Shown here piece after piece: positions 12,601 through 20,500 of a stretch of 64,000 nt of DNA. Position 1 is the stretch's first letter. Each line of letters opens with the position of its first letter. The stretch is from contig JAKSXM010000137.1 of assembly GCA_022575985.1 (NCBI GenBank), positions 12,480,001 to 12,544,000 on the forward strand, written 5' to 3'. The position numbers and the translations under genes are program-made. Under the pieces are notes generated by a model, which was not told the DNA's origin, did not search any database, and saw nothing but the letters and a program-made list of their open reading frames with translations. The stretch is from Anagrus nilaparvatae. Its lineage: Eukaryota > Arthropoda > Insecta > Hymenoptera > Mymaridae.

Positions 12601-15071
12601 CTGTAGTGCAGGAGTTGGAAGAAGTGGGACATTTATTACTTTAGATCGTATTTTACAACAAATTTTAGTGTGTGATTATATTGATATATTTGGAATTGTT
12701 TGGGCAATGAGAAAAGAACGTGTTTGGATGGTACAAACTGAACAGCAGTATATTTGTATTCATCAATGTCTTCTTGCAGTCTTAGAAGGTCAAGATACAA
12801 CTAGTCCTCCTAGAGAGATTCATGACAATCAGGGATTTGAAGGTAGTATCTGATTATTTTATAAAATTTCACTAATTAATCTGTATCTAAGAAAATTTGT
12901 AATATAAATTGATTTTTTAATTTTCTTAGATGCTAATAATCTTCACATTTTTTCATAAAAAATAATGAGTTGTGGGATGGTTCCATTTTAATTATTCCTT
13001 CGTGATTAAACTTAATTTTTTTTAACTAGTTTTTTTTTGTCACATTAACACATCTAATTATTAACATAAGGAATTTTTGAGACTTGGTAAGGTTTAAAAA
13101 TTAATTAAAAAGTTATTGAAAAGAATACGTGATTAATTTATTAATTTAAGTATGATATCTTAATTTTAATTTTTCTAATTTTAGAATACAAATAATGTAG
13201 TCTCAAAAATTAATAGAATTATTGTGGTTTATTTTGTAAATAAATTGTAAAATAAAATATTAATCAATACATTTTAAAAAATTATGGTGATTTTAAATGC
13301 TTTTAAGTAGTAAACAAAATAGCATACTTTTATCCTAGACCGCAAAAATGAAAAAAGACCCAGATCGCACTTAAATTGCAATCAGAGGCGAAGTCGAGGA
13401 TGGCAAACTGCAATCTGGGGCAATCTTTTTTTACGGCCGAGGGCAAAAATAATTTTTCTTCGTCAGTGGCAAGAAAATACGTATTTTCGAATCATATAAT
13501 AATTTCTGGTTGCTGACAAGAAAAAGGCTATTTATAGTAAAATCATAAATTAAGCTTTTATTTTAACTCATGCAAAATTTCAGAAGTAGCTTTGTTTCAT
13601 TGAATAACAATTAATCAAATTTTTAATTATTTTTAATGAAATTTCTTTTAAATTTATTTATAGAATAAAAAGTGTAAGTCAAAGGCGCGAATTTTATTAA
13701 CTGTAAAACTGATTCAAGTTTTTATGACACAAAACGGCAAGTTATAAACTGTAAATCTTATTATGTGGGTTTAAAAGTGTTAAAAATTGTTTAATCAAGT
13801 CTTTACCGAATTTAATATATAAAAAAAAAATATAATGTCAATTTATTAATTTATATTTTTCGCATCAAAAATGTTTGAATTCAGGAAAGAGTCAAAACGC
13901 GATTGAAGCTGAAAATGAAAATGACAATGAAAATGAAAATGAAAACGAAAATGAAATAGAAAATGAAATTGAAAATGACGTAGAAAATGAAAGTGATAAT
14001 GACATTGAAAATGACAATGATAACGAAAACGATCTTGAGATTGATTCAGATAACGATTTAGAAAATGAAAATGATTTAGATAATGAAACAGAATTAAAAT
14101 TAGAAATAAAAAATGAATTAGATTTTGAAATAGAAAATGAAAATTTCCCTGTTGAGGCTGAAAAACTCATTCAAAAGGATATTAGATGTCATTCAAGCAG
14201 CGAGTACTACTCCGACGGTAAAATTTATTAGCCAAAAAAAATCATGAGAAAAATTTATAAAATTCGTTCGCTGCTTGATTATATTTTCTGCACGTATATT
14301 ATTGTCCGTCTATTATATTTTTAATGTATCATTTTAATATTTTAAATTTTGGATAAAAAGCATGTTATGTGTTGATAAATTTTGTGTTCCGTATGTTTTG
14401 TTATTTGAATGCGCATTATTTTGTAAAATGTATGTTTTCATTAAAGAAATCCATTTAATTATTAAAGCTGTTGTGTTCATGCCGTTTGTCATATATGTTT
14501 ATAGCTAAAATCAAGGGGTGTCTCATCCAGAGCTTAGTTAATGAGCGCTTCGTTCGCCTCAGAAAGATTTCCACCAATAGTTTATCCTGGAGGTTTTAAA
14601 GCTTATTCCTACTGAATAATCCATAATGGAAGTCTAAAAAAGTATTTACTGATCTTTCTGATGCATAGTTTTCACATAGCATAGGTTCATACTTGGAGCT
14701 CGCTGAGTCAGGCACCCCTTTAGCAAAAATTTAATATTTAAATAACATATTTTTAATTAATAAACAGCACGCCTAATTATATTACAGCACCTGATAAATA
14801 GAAATTACCTGTATGAATTGCCATTGAATGAAATTAATTTTTTTGCTGTTTTTTTAGTATATAAGTTTTTTATAATTTTATAATTATTTTCTAGGTAATA
14901 TATGAATTCATATAAATTGTAAGCCAAAAAAAAATATATATCATTGCTTAGAAAGCGCATGTTTGTGTTTTTACATATAATTAGTTTTAAAGAAAATAAT
15001 TAAATAATTTATATAAATTTTAATGTTTTATTATTACAGATGATGAAGGTATCGCGGAATCGGGAATGTGA
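3382..15071 (+). CDS. Ptp10D: Receptor-type tyrosine-protein phosphatase 10D (5' end missing), 18 exons
   Basis: Single-pass membrane phosphatase that removes phosphate from tyrosines of target proteins. The insect family member Ptp10D acts in axon guidance and tracheal tube growth (family knowledge). Joining the 18 exons gives 4890 nt with no internal stop: 1629 residues. Numbering from Leu at 3382, residues 1-1153 hold about twelve fibronectin III domains, 1159-1181 form the membrane helix followed by an RRRK stop-transfer, and about 1215-1490 form one PTP domain. That domain has the [10 protein letters not shown] motif, the WPD loop (W1395-D1397), the active-site loop [12 protein letters not shown] with Cys1429, and the QTEQQY loop. 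The tail is acidic and ends [11 protein letters not shown] single PTP domain after many FN3 repeats is the R3 architecture (Drosophila Ptp10D/Ptp4E, vertebrate PTPRB/PTPRJ). Extensive remembered similarity to Drosophila Ptp10D supports the symbol over Ptp4E. The signal peptide is not in view. Confidence 0.96.
3819..4094 (+). CDS. Ptp10D: Ptp10D exon b: FN3 domain 2
   Basis: Acceptor TTTTTAG and donor GTAAGT, phase 1 to phase 1. It codes for one complete fibronectin III module, from PDPPSNLTV through YWEPP and [12 protein letters not shown] to [12 protein letters not shown]. The phase 1-1 single-exon module is typical of shuffled extracellular domains. Confidence 0.95.
4095..4430 (+). other. 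Ptp10D: Ptp10D intron (336 nt), nothing notable
   Basis: AT-rich with T and A homopolymers. No repeat element, alternative exon or antisense coding was recognised. Confidence 0.7.
4431..4637 (+). CDS. Ptp10D: Ptp10D exon c: FN3 domain 3, first part
   Basis: Acceptor TTTTTTAG and donor GTACGA, phase 1 in and phase 1 out. Encodes [28 protein letters not shown] and [15 protein letters not shown], which is among the most conserved stretches of Ptp10D. A 77-nt intron follows. Confidence 0.95.
4715..5068 (+). CDS. Ptp10D: Ptp10D exon d: end of FN3 3 and FN3 domain 4
   Basis: Acceptor TTTTTTTAG, donor GTAAGC. Begins [15 protein letters not shown], finishing domain 3, and continues with [12 protein letters not shown] to WPASKDVTL, a complete FN3 module. 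Phase 1 to phase 1. Confidence 0.95.
5357..5529 (+). CDS. Ptp10D: Ptp10D exon e: FN3 domain 5, first part
   Basis: Acceptor TTTTTTAG at 5355-5356. The donor is the GTAAGT after ACTAGT; the alternative GT two bases earlier would break the frame. Encodes [15 protein letters not shown] and [14 protein letters not shown], ending in phase 0 inside the FN3 fold. The rest of the domain is in the next exon, beyond an intron that holds an inverted-repeat element. Confidence 0.93.
5568..5961. mobile_element. 394-bp foldback/MITE-like element in Ptp10D intron
   Basis: The element starts CACTGTAAAAAATAACTTCC and ends with the near reverse complement AGGAAGTTACTTTTTACAGT plus G. The inverted symmetry continues inward: the left half (5610-5725, with TTACTAAATTTAGTA and ATTCTCGATT) is mirrored by the right half (5805-5935). 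It has no coding capacity. A related copy lies at 16170-16508. No target-site duplication could be assigned. Non-autonomous DNA transposon is an inference from structure alone. Confidence 0.8.
6013..6376 (+). CDS. Ptp10D: Ptp10D exon f: end of FN3 5 and FN3 domain 6
   Basis: Acceptor TTTACAG, donor GTAAGT. Begins [20 protein letters not shown], completing domain 5, then [38 protein letters not shown] and PHSYFQAV, a complete sixth module. Phase 0 to phase 1. Confidence 0.95.
6459..6728 (+). CDS. Ptp10D: Ptp10D exon g: FN3 domain 7
   Basis: Acceptor ATTATAG, donor GTAAGT, phase 1 to phase 1. One module from [11 protein letters not shown] through [13 protein letters not shown] and [20 protein letters not shown] to the split Arg codon. 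Confidence 0.95.
6881..7189 (+). CDS. Ptp10D: Ptp10D exon h: FN3 domain 8
   Basis: Acceptor TCCATTAG, donor GTTAGT, phase 1 to phase 1. Encodes [37 protein letters not shown] and [15 protein letters not shown]. The WPRP...KWWP core is characteristic of this Ptp10D module. Confidence 0.95.
7190..7701 (+). other. Ptp10D: Ptp10D intron (512 nt) containing a candidate microexon
   Basis: AT-rich intron. Its middle (about 7470-7530) carries a strong acceptor-like tract and a downstream donor flanking 27 nt that stay in frame, annotated separately. Nothing else was recognised. Confidence 0.6.
7499..7525 (+). CDS. Ptp10D: Candidate 27-nt cassette microexon of Ptp10D
   Basis: A T-rich tract with a branch-point-like CCTAAC precedes TGTAAAG ending at 7498, and CAAG|GTATAT gives a donor at 7526. 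The 27 nt keep phase 1 on both sides. Inclusion would change ...RT-MPLIQ to ...[16 protein letters not shown], adding nine residues between FN3 domains 8 and 9. Its base composition is less AT-rich than the surrounding intron. Without transcripts this remains a prediction. Confidence 0.45.
7702..7980 (+). CDS. Ptp10D: Ptp10D exon i: FN3 domain 9
   Basis: Acceptor AATAAAG, donor GTTAGT, phase 1 to phase 1. The split codon makes Met, then [34 protein letters not shown] and [17 protein letters not shown], matching the ninth Ptp10D module. Confidence 0.93.
8107..8516 (+). CDS. Ptp10D: Ptp10D exon j: FN3 domain 10 and start of domain 11
   Basis: Acceptor TTTAACAG, donor GTTTGT. A later GTAAAA at 8521 would shift the frame, so the GAG|GTTTGT site is chosen. 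Encodes [29 protein letters not shown] and [11 protein letters not shown], then [14 protein letters not shown] and [14 protein letters not shown]. Phase 1 to phase 0. Confidence 0.93.
8603..8980 (+). CDS. Ptp10D: Ptp10D exon k: end of FN3 11 and start of domain 12
   Basis: Acceptor ATTTTAG, donor CAG|GTACTA, phase 0 to 0. Contains [20 protein letters not shown] and [16 protein letters not shown], then [20 protein letters not shown] and [18 protein letters not shown]. This membrane-proximal part is among the best conserved ectodomain sequence. Confidence 0.95.
8981..10002 (+). other. Ptp10D: Ptp10D intron (1022 nt) with repeat debris
   Basis: Contains a short foldback at 9158-9252, a degenerate relative of its left end near 9758-9830, and a run of 15 C at 9374-9388 within a CT-rich patch (about 9280-9420). 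The rest is AT-rich without coding signal. Confidence 0.7.
9158..9252. repeat. Short foldback element with TTACCCTGACAAAAATG ends
   Basis: The left end TTACCCTGACAAAAATG is mirrored on the right by CATTTTTGACAGGGTAA, and the ends are about 95 bp apart. A decayed relative (TACCCTGAAAAAAATG) occurs near 9758. It is too small to code and is best read as a miniature inverted-repeat element. Confidence 0.65.
10003..10195 (+). CDS. Ptp10D: Ptp10D exon l: end of FN3 domain 12, juxtamembrane
   Basis: Acceptor AATTACAG, donor GTAAGT, phase 0 to 1. Encodes [39 protein letters not shown] and [10 protein letters not shown], ending just outside the membrane. Confidence 0.95.
10196..10701 (+). other. Ptp10D: Ptp10D intron (506 nt)
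   Basis: AT-rich. A short inverted pair (AAAAAGGCGAGC near 10348 and GCTCGCCTAAAA at 10461) suggests a very small foldback about 120 bp long. No alternative exon was supported. Confidence 0.6.
10702..10870 (+). CDS. Ptp10D: Ptp10D exon m: transmembrane helix and juxtamembrane
   Basis: Phase 1 in, phase 2 out. After DKDNT comes a hydrophobic run [23 protein letters not shown] (codons 10716-10784), closed by RRRK, which places the following residues in the cytoplasm. Ends [13 protein letters not shown], a conserved Ptp10D juxtamembrane segment. Donor GAG|GTAAAA. Confidence 0.95.
10968..11220 (+). CDS. Ptp10D: Ptp10D exon n: start of PTP domain
   Basis: Acceptor ATCATAG followed at once by TAG, so a tandem site three bases downstream (10971) is also usable in frame. 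The first choice gives SRPIRVENF, the second RPIRVENF. Encodes [40 protein letters not shown] and [11 protein letters not shown]: the N-terminal helices and the phosphotyrosine-recognition (NRFxNILPYD) motif of the PTP fold. Donor GTATTA, phase 0. Confidence 0.96.
11221..12064 (+). other. Ptp10D: Ptp10D intron (844 nt), nothing coding recognised
   Basis: Long AT-rich intron interrupting the PTP domain between NANYVP and GHNSPRE. A small palindrome CTTCAAATTTGAAG lies near 11581. No mobile element or exon was supported. Confidence 0.65.
12065..12322 (+). CDS. Ptp10D: Ptp10D exon o: PTP domain, middle
   Basis: Acceptor TTTTGCAG, donor AGG|GTAAGA, phase 0 to 0. Encodes [50 protein letters not shown] and EFMLCR, the central sheet of the phosphatase fold. 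Confidence 0.97.
12458..12842 (+). CDS. Ptp10D: Ptp10D exon p: PTP catalytic core
   Basis: Acceptor TTTACAG. Contains the WPD loop (TTWPDFGVP, general-acid Asp) and the active-site P-loop [13 protein letters not shown], with nucleophile Cys codon 12602-12604 and the binding Arg. The Q loop [12 protein letters not shown] follows. All catalytic residues are intact, so this is an active enzyme by sequence. The donor GTAGTA at 12843 leads in phase 1 to the acidic-tail exon. If the intron is retained, the frame stops at 12853 after FEGSI. Confidence 0.97.
12843..13884 (+). other. Ptp10D: Ptp10D intron (1042 nt) with a dispersed-repeat copy
   Basis: Mostly AT-rich. The part from about 13335 to 13520 belongs to the dispersed GC-richer repeat family seen at 2675, 18618, 20515 and 22660 (shared words such as GAGGCGAAGTCGAGGATGG). 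No exon was recognised. Confidence 0.65.
13335..13520. repeat. Copy of dispersed GC-richer repeat family
   Basis: CCCAGATCGCACTTAAATTG, GAGGCGAAGTCGAGGATGGC, TTACGGCCGAGGGC and GGCAAGAAAATACGTATTTT match the other copies. Lies in a phosphatase intron. Confidence 0.65.
13885..14217 (+). CDS. Ptp10D: Ptp10D exon q: Asn/Glu/Asp-rich cytoplasmic tail
   Basis: Acceptor TTCAG and donor GACG|GTAAAA, phase 1 to 1, continuous with exons on both sides. After GKSQNAIEA it encodes about 80 residues dominated by EN, ND and EI pairs, built on a degenerate GAAAAT hexanucleotide, then [20 protein letters not shown] and YYSD. Strongly acidic and likely disordered. Insect Ptp10D tails vary in length, and this one appears to have grown by microsatellite-like expansion (inference). 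Confidence 0.85.
13912..14145 (+). repeat. Degenerate GAAAAT/GAAAAC hexanucleotide tract (coding)
   Basis: Repeats of GAAAAT with GAC, GAT and ATA interruptions run through most of the acidic-tail exon, always in register with the reading frame (Glu-Asn). The interruptions become frequent toward the 3' end, which suggests an older expansion now diverging. Confidence 0.8.
14218..15039 (+). other. Ptp10D: Ptp10D intron (822 nt) containing a MITE
   Basis: Holds a 208-bp terminal-inverted-repeat element at 14513-14720. The rest is AT-rich with no coding signal. Confidence 0.65.
14513..14720. mobile_element. 208-bp MITE-like element with AAGGGGTG termini
   Basis: Begins AAGGGGTGTCTCATCCAGAG and ends with sequence whose reverse complement is AAGGGGTGCCTGACTCAGCG. 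The imperfect TIRs are about 20 bp. The flanks TAGCTAAAATC (left) and TAGCAAAAAT (right) resemble each other and may be a decayed target-site duplication. Non-coding. The superfamily is uncertain. Confidence 0.7.
15040..15071 (+). CDS. Ptp10D: Ptp10D exon r: C-terminus and stop
   Basis: Acceptor TTATTACAG at 15038-15039, entered in phase 1. Encodes [10 protein letters not shown] then TGA at 15069-15071, giving a conserved-looking acidic C-terminus [14 protein letters not shown] second open frame starting at the same exon boundary is described separately. Confidence 0.88.
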
Positions 15072-15204
15072 TGAAGAAGAAAGATTGATACCGAATACAA
15101 AATCCGAAGCAGCATACTCATCAGTAACCAATTCTACAAAATCTAATAGTTCTGAAAACATTCCGATTGATTCATCGTCGTTAATTGAACGACGTGATCG
15201 GTGA
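15040..15204 (+). CDS. Alternative-frame ORF in last Ptp10D exon (54 codons)
   Basis: Read from the exon's first base (phase 0), the sequence is open for 54 codons to TGA at 15202-15204. It begins [19 protein letters not shown] and ends SSSLIERRDR, with a protein-like composition unlike the AT-rich UTR beyond it. It overlaps the [10 protein letters not shown] frame. An upstream splice donor of phase 0 would be needed to use it as an alternative tail; both known upstream donors are phase 1. It could also be chance, or former coding sequence left after a frame change. Confidence 0.3.
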   Translation: MMKVSRNRECDEEERLIPNTKSEAAYSSVTNSTKSNSSENIPIDSSSLIERRDR

Positions 15205-15295
15205 TGATTATAAAAAAATTTTCAGTTTTTTTTTGTTGAAAATCCGTCCATTTAAAACGAAAGTTTAAGAAAGTATATATGAGGTGTATATTTAA

Positions 15296-15301
15296 AATAA
15301 A
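15296..15301 (+). promoter_or_regulatory. Ptp10D: Candidate polyadenylation signal of Ptp10D
   Basis: First AATAAA after the stop codon, 225 nt downstream. More copies follow from about 15331, so the actual cleavage site cannot be chosen from sequence. Confidence 0.35.
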
Positions 15302-16169
15302 TACTTTCTCATTAAAAAACGATACTTATAAATAAATAAAATTTGTAAGTTTTTGTTTTATTCAAATAAACTTTCTTTTTATTTTTAATGTAAATAGTTA
15401 ATTAGCTATAAATAAATTAACGTGCTATTAGATAGTTTTGTAATTTTAACAGTAGAATAATTAATTACAATTAGTATATATAAAACAATTAAATGCACAA
15501 AACTCGTTCAAAGAAATATTTGATTGCACATAAAAAATTTTGTTACTTTTTGAATTATAAATAAAAAAGGCCTCTGTAAATTAATATAAATAAAATTATA
15601 TATATATATATATATATCGATGGATTAAATTATATATGTACTCATAATTATAATAAATGTATAAAATCAAAAAAAAAATGTGGGAACAAAATACTCGCAT
15701 TTTTTTAAATAAAAAGCCATAATTAAACTTAATTGCGATAGTTTATAAAAAAAATTCTGTAAAATATGAGTAAAGAAAATTAATTTAAATTAATTAGATT
15801 TTTTTGACACATAGATATTTTAATAATATTCAATATATATAACTGTAAATAAAAAAAGATAATTATTGTACAAATTTAGTATAACTTAATAGTGGATCAA
15901 ATTTATTGTGCAAGTCAATTGATAAAAAATTAAACAATTAAATATATATTAATATGTATGATTAATATTTTAAGACAGCGTAGAATAACATATCGCTTAA
16001 ATCCTAAATATAAAAGGTGCCAGAATTCATTCAAATTTTTTAAATTTTATAAATTTTTGAATTCCTATTTTAAAATTAATATTGTTATTATACGAGTGGT
16101 TCTAAAAAATTTTTTAGCTTCGAAGCATGCCTAATTATTGTTAATACGTATTAATCAGTTTTTCATATA

Positions 16170-16508
16170 CACTGTAAAAAGTAACTTTCTTGTAATCGCA
16201 AAAAAAAAAAAATTTTCGAAAAATTAGTAAATTTACTAAATTTAGTATATTGACAACAAATTCGAGAATTCTCGATTTTTTCTTGTGAATTTACGAAAAA
16301 AAATTGTAAATTAACAAATATTTTTTGTTAATTTTCGAAAAAAAATTGTAAATTATCAATTTTTCTCGTGAATTTACAAAAAAAAAATCGGAAATACTGA
16401 AATTTTTAGTTAATATACTAAATTTAGTAAATTTACGATTTTTTTCGAAAAATTACTAATTTTTCGAAAATATTCTATTTTTTTTGTGAACATAAGAAAG
16501 TTACTAAT
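16170..16508. mobile_element. Second copy of the CACTGTAAAAA foldback family
   Basis: Starts CACTGTAAAAAGTAACTTTC, matching the left terminus of the element at 5568. It has the same internal mirrored words (TTACTAAATTTAGTA, CTCGATTTTTT) and ends AGAAAGTTACT. The last ten or so bases of the right terminus are degraded or lost. Preceded by TA. Confidence 0.75.
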
Positions 16509-17421
16509 TGTTTTATTCATAGTCACTATTTATGCGAATCTCATAATTGATCAAATATGTTAAGTGTAATTTTTTGAATTAAATGTTGATAAATAAATAA
16601 GTTTATTTATTTTTAATTAACTGTTAAGTTAAATATAGTTAAAATTTGTTAATTATGCAATAGTAATTTTGTTAAATAATAATTTTTTTTTCTCTTTTGT
16701 AAATATTAATTTCAAAGATATTTAAGAATTTTTTTAATATTCAATTAATTACTGTGTATCGAATCTCATATGTGAATATAAATTTTAAGTCATGCGATAC
16801 AGATTATTTATTTAATTTTGTACTTAAATAATATTTCAATTAAACTAACAATTTAATTATTAATACTTCATTAGTAGTTTTATTAAATATGAATAAATAA
16901 TTTTAAGAATATTTACATGTTTATAGTATATATAAAATTTTGACAGAAAATTAGTTTTTACATAATAGAAAAAACAAATCAGAAATTGATATTAAACAAT
17001 TATTGTGTATGTTTAAGAAATAGTTTTAAAAATAATGAGCTTCCAATTTTTTTCCAGTTTTTTTTCTTTATGTTACTCTGTGATATCGAATAAATTACAG
17101 TTTTTCTATTATATAATATCGATTTCGAGCTGTTTTTTTGTTGATTATTATAATATTGTTGAGATTAAATAATTTTTTATAATTAAGAATTTTTATTACA
17201 ATTTTTTATTCATTGTATAAGTAAAATTTTGTATAAATATAAGAATTTTTTGTATAGAAAAAATTGGTATGAAAAAAAAAAAATAAAAATTATTTTGTAT
17301 TTTATTAAATATTAAAAAACTTTGTAAATATGAATTGTTATATTTAAAGTAAAAACGCTCGTATACATCGATGAATATTCATAATAAACATGATGTTCTT
17401 TTAAAGAAATAATTTTTTGTA

Positions 17422-17431
17422 TTTATTTATT
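17422..17431 (-). promoter_or_regulatory. Candidate polyadenylation signals of the minus-strand gene
   Basis: Two overlapping AATAAA hexamers on the minus strand start 6 to 15 nt beyond the predicted stop codon at 17437-17439. Confidence 0.4.
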
Positions 17432-17436
17432 TATTA

Positions 17437-17530
17437 TTATAATTTACTATCAGATATGTCAGTTAATGATCGTGTTGATTTTGATGGTAAAGTTATTTCC
17501 TCTGTACTGTCGCTTATATCAATTTTGGTG
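17437..17530 (-). CDS. Minus-strand gene, exon 4 (C-terminus)
   Basis: With acceptor AACTAG at 17532-17531 the frame reads TKIDISDSTEEITLPSKSTR SLTDISDSKL and TAA. An upstream AG (17560-17559) is the first after the polypyrimidine tract but gives an immediate stop with this donor, so acceptor choice is uncertain. The open frame itself extends upstream as LNNTENPTS. Confidence 0.45.
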
Positions 17531-20500
17531 CTAGTTGGATTTTCAGTATTGTTAAGACCTAATAATTTAAAAAAACTTATTAAATATTATTTTGGTATTT
17601 TAAAAACTTTTGTAAATAAATACTTTCCTCTAATTTGTGCAAGTAGTTTTGAAAAAATTCCACGAACATGTTCATTTGGTTCATCGTTGTTAGTATCACC
17701 TTCAGCGTTTGATTTTCTACGGAAAAATCTTGTTAGAGAATATCTATGACTTGGGTTAGATTTAGAATTGGAATCATTTTCGTTGGATGATTTTAAGATT
17801 CGAGATAAAGAATTAAATTTTTGTTTTCGTGTTATTTCTTCACTGCAATTTCCGGTTTCAATGTCCTGTAGTTTTCAAAAATTATAAAATTTTCATAAGC
17901 GGTAAATACAATTAATGAAGAAACATTAAAATAATTTTAAAAAATTAGGAGAAAATATTTTAGGTAATAAATTTTTATGAATACAGGTGAGTAGACTGAA
18001 AAAAAATTACGCTAGCTGCTAAAATTTATCGAGGAAAACCCACTTGAAGAAGCAGATTTTTTTTTTAATTCAAATTTTTATACTAATGTACCTCTAAAGA
18101 TAAATTTTTTTTTCTTTTTCCAAAATTTTTCAAATCTTGTACTCTTATTATGTTACTTTATGCGAGTCTAAAAAGAGGGAAAGTTTTTAACATGGAACAT
18201 GTTCATTGCCCTCAAAAATGAAAGTGGAAGCCTGGGCGCTGTAAAGTGGCGATAACTCGGAGCTAAATTTATAAAGTGAGAGTAGCGGCAGATAACAATT
18301 TAAAGAGGGGCGCGCTACCATATTTTTTTTTTCAAAGTGGAGCAAGCAATTCGTTACAATTTACAAATTGAGAGCATGCGTATTACCACTTTGAAAGTAT
18401 AAACCAGCCTTAAAGTATGCTTTTGGAAATTGGAGTTATTTTATGTATACACTTTATTAACTTTTTTTTTTTTTGGTGGTTAGAGTCGAAAAAAAGTGTG
18501 CTGAAAAATTTCAAATTTTAAATGACATTAATGTTTAAATATCGAAAAAAAAAATATGACACACTCTACTGTATACTGTTTCGGATCAACAAAATTATGT
18601 ATAACCAATCATATTCTAGGCCAGAAAAATAATGAATGTCCCAAATCGCACGTAATAGTTAAAATTTTTCTGCGGCAGTAGTGAGAAATATCGAGTTTCT
18701 CGACCGCGCAGCGGCCAGGAAATCATACTTTCGTGGCTACTATTCATAAAATTACCTTCCGAGGCGAAGCCGAGGATGATAAACTGCGATTTGGGTCATT
18801 TTTTGTTTATGGCCGAGGGTCCCTATAACATTTTTCTGCGACTGTGGCGAGAAAATACGTCTTTGCCTTTTTGGAAATACGCACTTTCGGGCCGCAGTAC
18901 AGAAAAATTAATATTTTTAAGAGCTAATTTTTTTTTAGCAGGAAAAGGGGGAAAAGGGGGAAATTTTCTTAAATAGGGGGAAAAAGGGTGAATTTTTTAA
19001 AAAGGGGGAAAAGGAGGAAAAAGGAGGAGCGCTATGATGCCTGTTATTTGTACAAACATATGTACAAAAACAAGTTTATTAACTTTTTTTAACTTTCTTT
19101 TTTCCGACTCCAATTATATCAACAAATTTTTTCGCACGTGGCTGAAAAAAAAAGTTAATAAAGTGTATACATAAAATAACTCCAATTTCCAAAAGCATAC
19201 TTTAAGGCTGGTTTTTACTTTCAAAGTGGTAATACGCATGCTCTCAATTTGTAAATTGTAACGAATTGCTTGCTCCACTTTGAAAAAAAAAATATGGTAG
19301 CGCGCCCCTCTTTAAATTGTTATCTGCCGCTACTCTCACTTTATAAATTTAGCTCCGAGTTATCGCCACTTTACAGCGCCCAGGCTTCCACTTTCATTTT
19401 TGAGGGTGGAAGGGGTATTCGAAGAGGTCTAGCTGGCCAGAAGGAGGGGTGAAAAAGTGATGTTTTTAGTGTGGGGGGGGGGGGGGGTAAAATGGACTTA
19501 CAATTTTCTAATTTTCTAATTTGTAATTATCACCTTTAATTAATGTTGAGATTCTAAACCCAAATTATTCTGATTCCCTAAACGCGTATTATTCTAGGTC
19601 CCTAAATCAAAATTATTCTAAACCCGGACTATTACAGGTCCCTAAGTCAAGATTATTCCAAGTCCCTAAAGCTGAATTATTCTAAAGGTCTCAACAGATG
19701 TTCACGTACCACATCGTACCAAGAGATTGGAAACCAATCAAATCACGGTACACTTCAGTACGCGAAAATTGATTGGTTGAGAAGCAAAGCGCACTAATAC
19801 TGTACCGGCATCTGTCGAGACCTTAACTCCCTAAATGGAAATTATTCTTTGTCCCTACACCTGAATTATTCTATTTTTCTAAATCGATATTATTCCAAGT
19901 CCATAAACCTGTATTATTTCAAGTCCCTAAGCTCATATTTTTCAAAGTCCCTAAATTGAAATTATTTCATGTCTCATTTGACCCCCACCCCCCTTAATTT
20001 TCAAGTTCTTGAGCTCTACCTTTCTTGAGCTGTACCTAGGTACCCCCTCTTATAAACATTAGAGTGGACCTAAAATTGGAGTTTTAAGAAAAACTTTGCT
20101 CCCCGGGTTTTTTCGTGAACTTTTGGTCATAAAAAGTGGTCATGACATGGCTTCATGTAATTTAAATGGAGCATTTTTTTACGTTTATTATCGGTAGAAT
20201 CACTTTAAAAATATTTTTTTTGGCTTCATGAGGTTGGGAATCGTTTTTTATATATTTAAATAGTACTTTTCATCGATTAGCAGCTTTTCTAAACATTCTG
20301 CAAGCGTTGTAAAAAATTAAAAAGCTGAAAAGTCAAAATTCTCATGTTATTTAAATGGGAAAATTGAGGTGCTTACAGGAACGCTTTTTTGAAAAGCAAA
20401 AGCAAAATCCTTGGACCTGGGGACTTTTTATGACCAGAAGCTCACAAAAAAACCCGGGGAGCTAAGTTTTTCTTAAAACTCCAATTTTAGGTCCATTCTA

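Larger units (their letters stand above)
15072..17436. other. Ptp10D 3' UTR and convergent intergenic region
   Basis: AT-rich with several AATAAA hexamers soon after the stop, a TA dinucleotide run at about 15594-15617, and an inverted-repeat element at 16170-16508. No further exon was recognised. The Ptp10D and minus-strand genes converge here. Confidence 0.7.

Noticed and set aside
13892..14170. Antisense Ser/Phe-rich open frame opposite the acidic tail
   Set aside because: It is the mirror of the GAAAAT repeat; the sense frame is spliced in phase into the phosphatase.
17417..17749. Plus-strand 110-codon open frame
   Set aside because: It is the shadow of the last two exons of the minus-strand gene, whose frame has better composition and splice sites.
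18776..19452. Short plus-strand frames in the inverted-repeat region
   Set aside because: They fall on the dispersed repeat and hairpin arm, with no homology or splice support.
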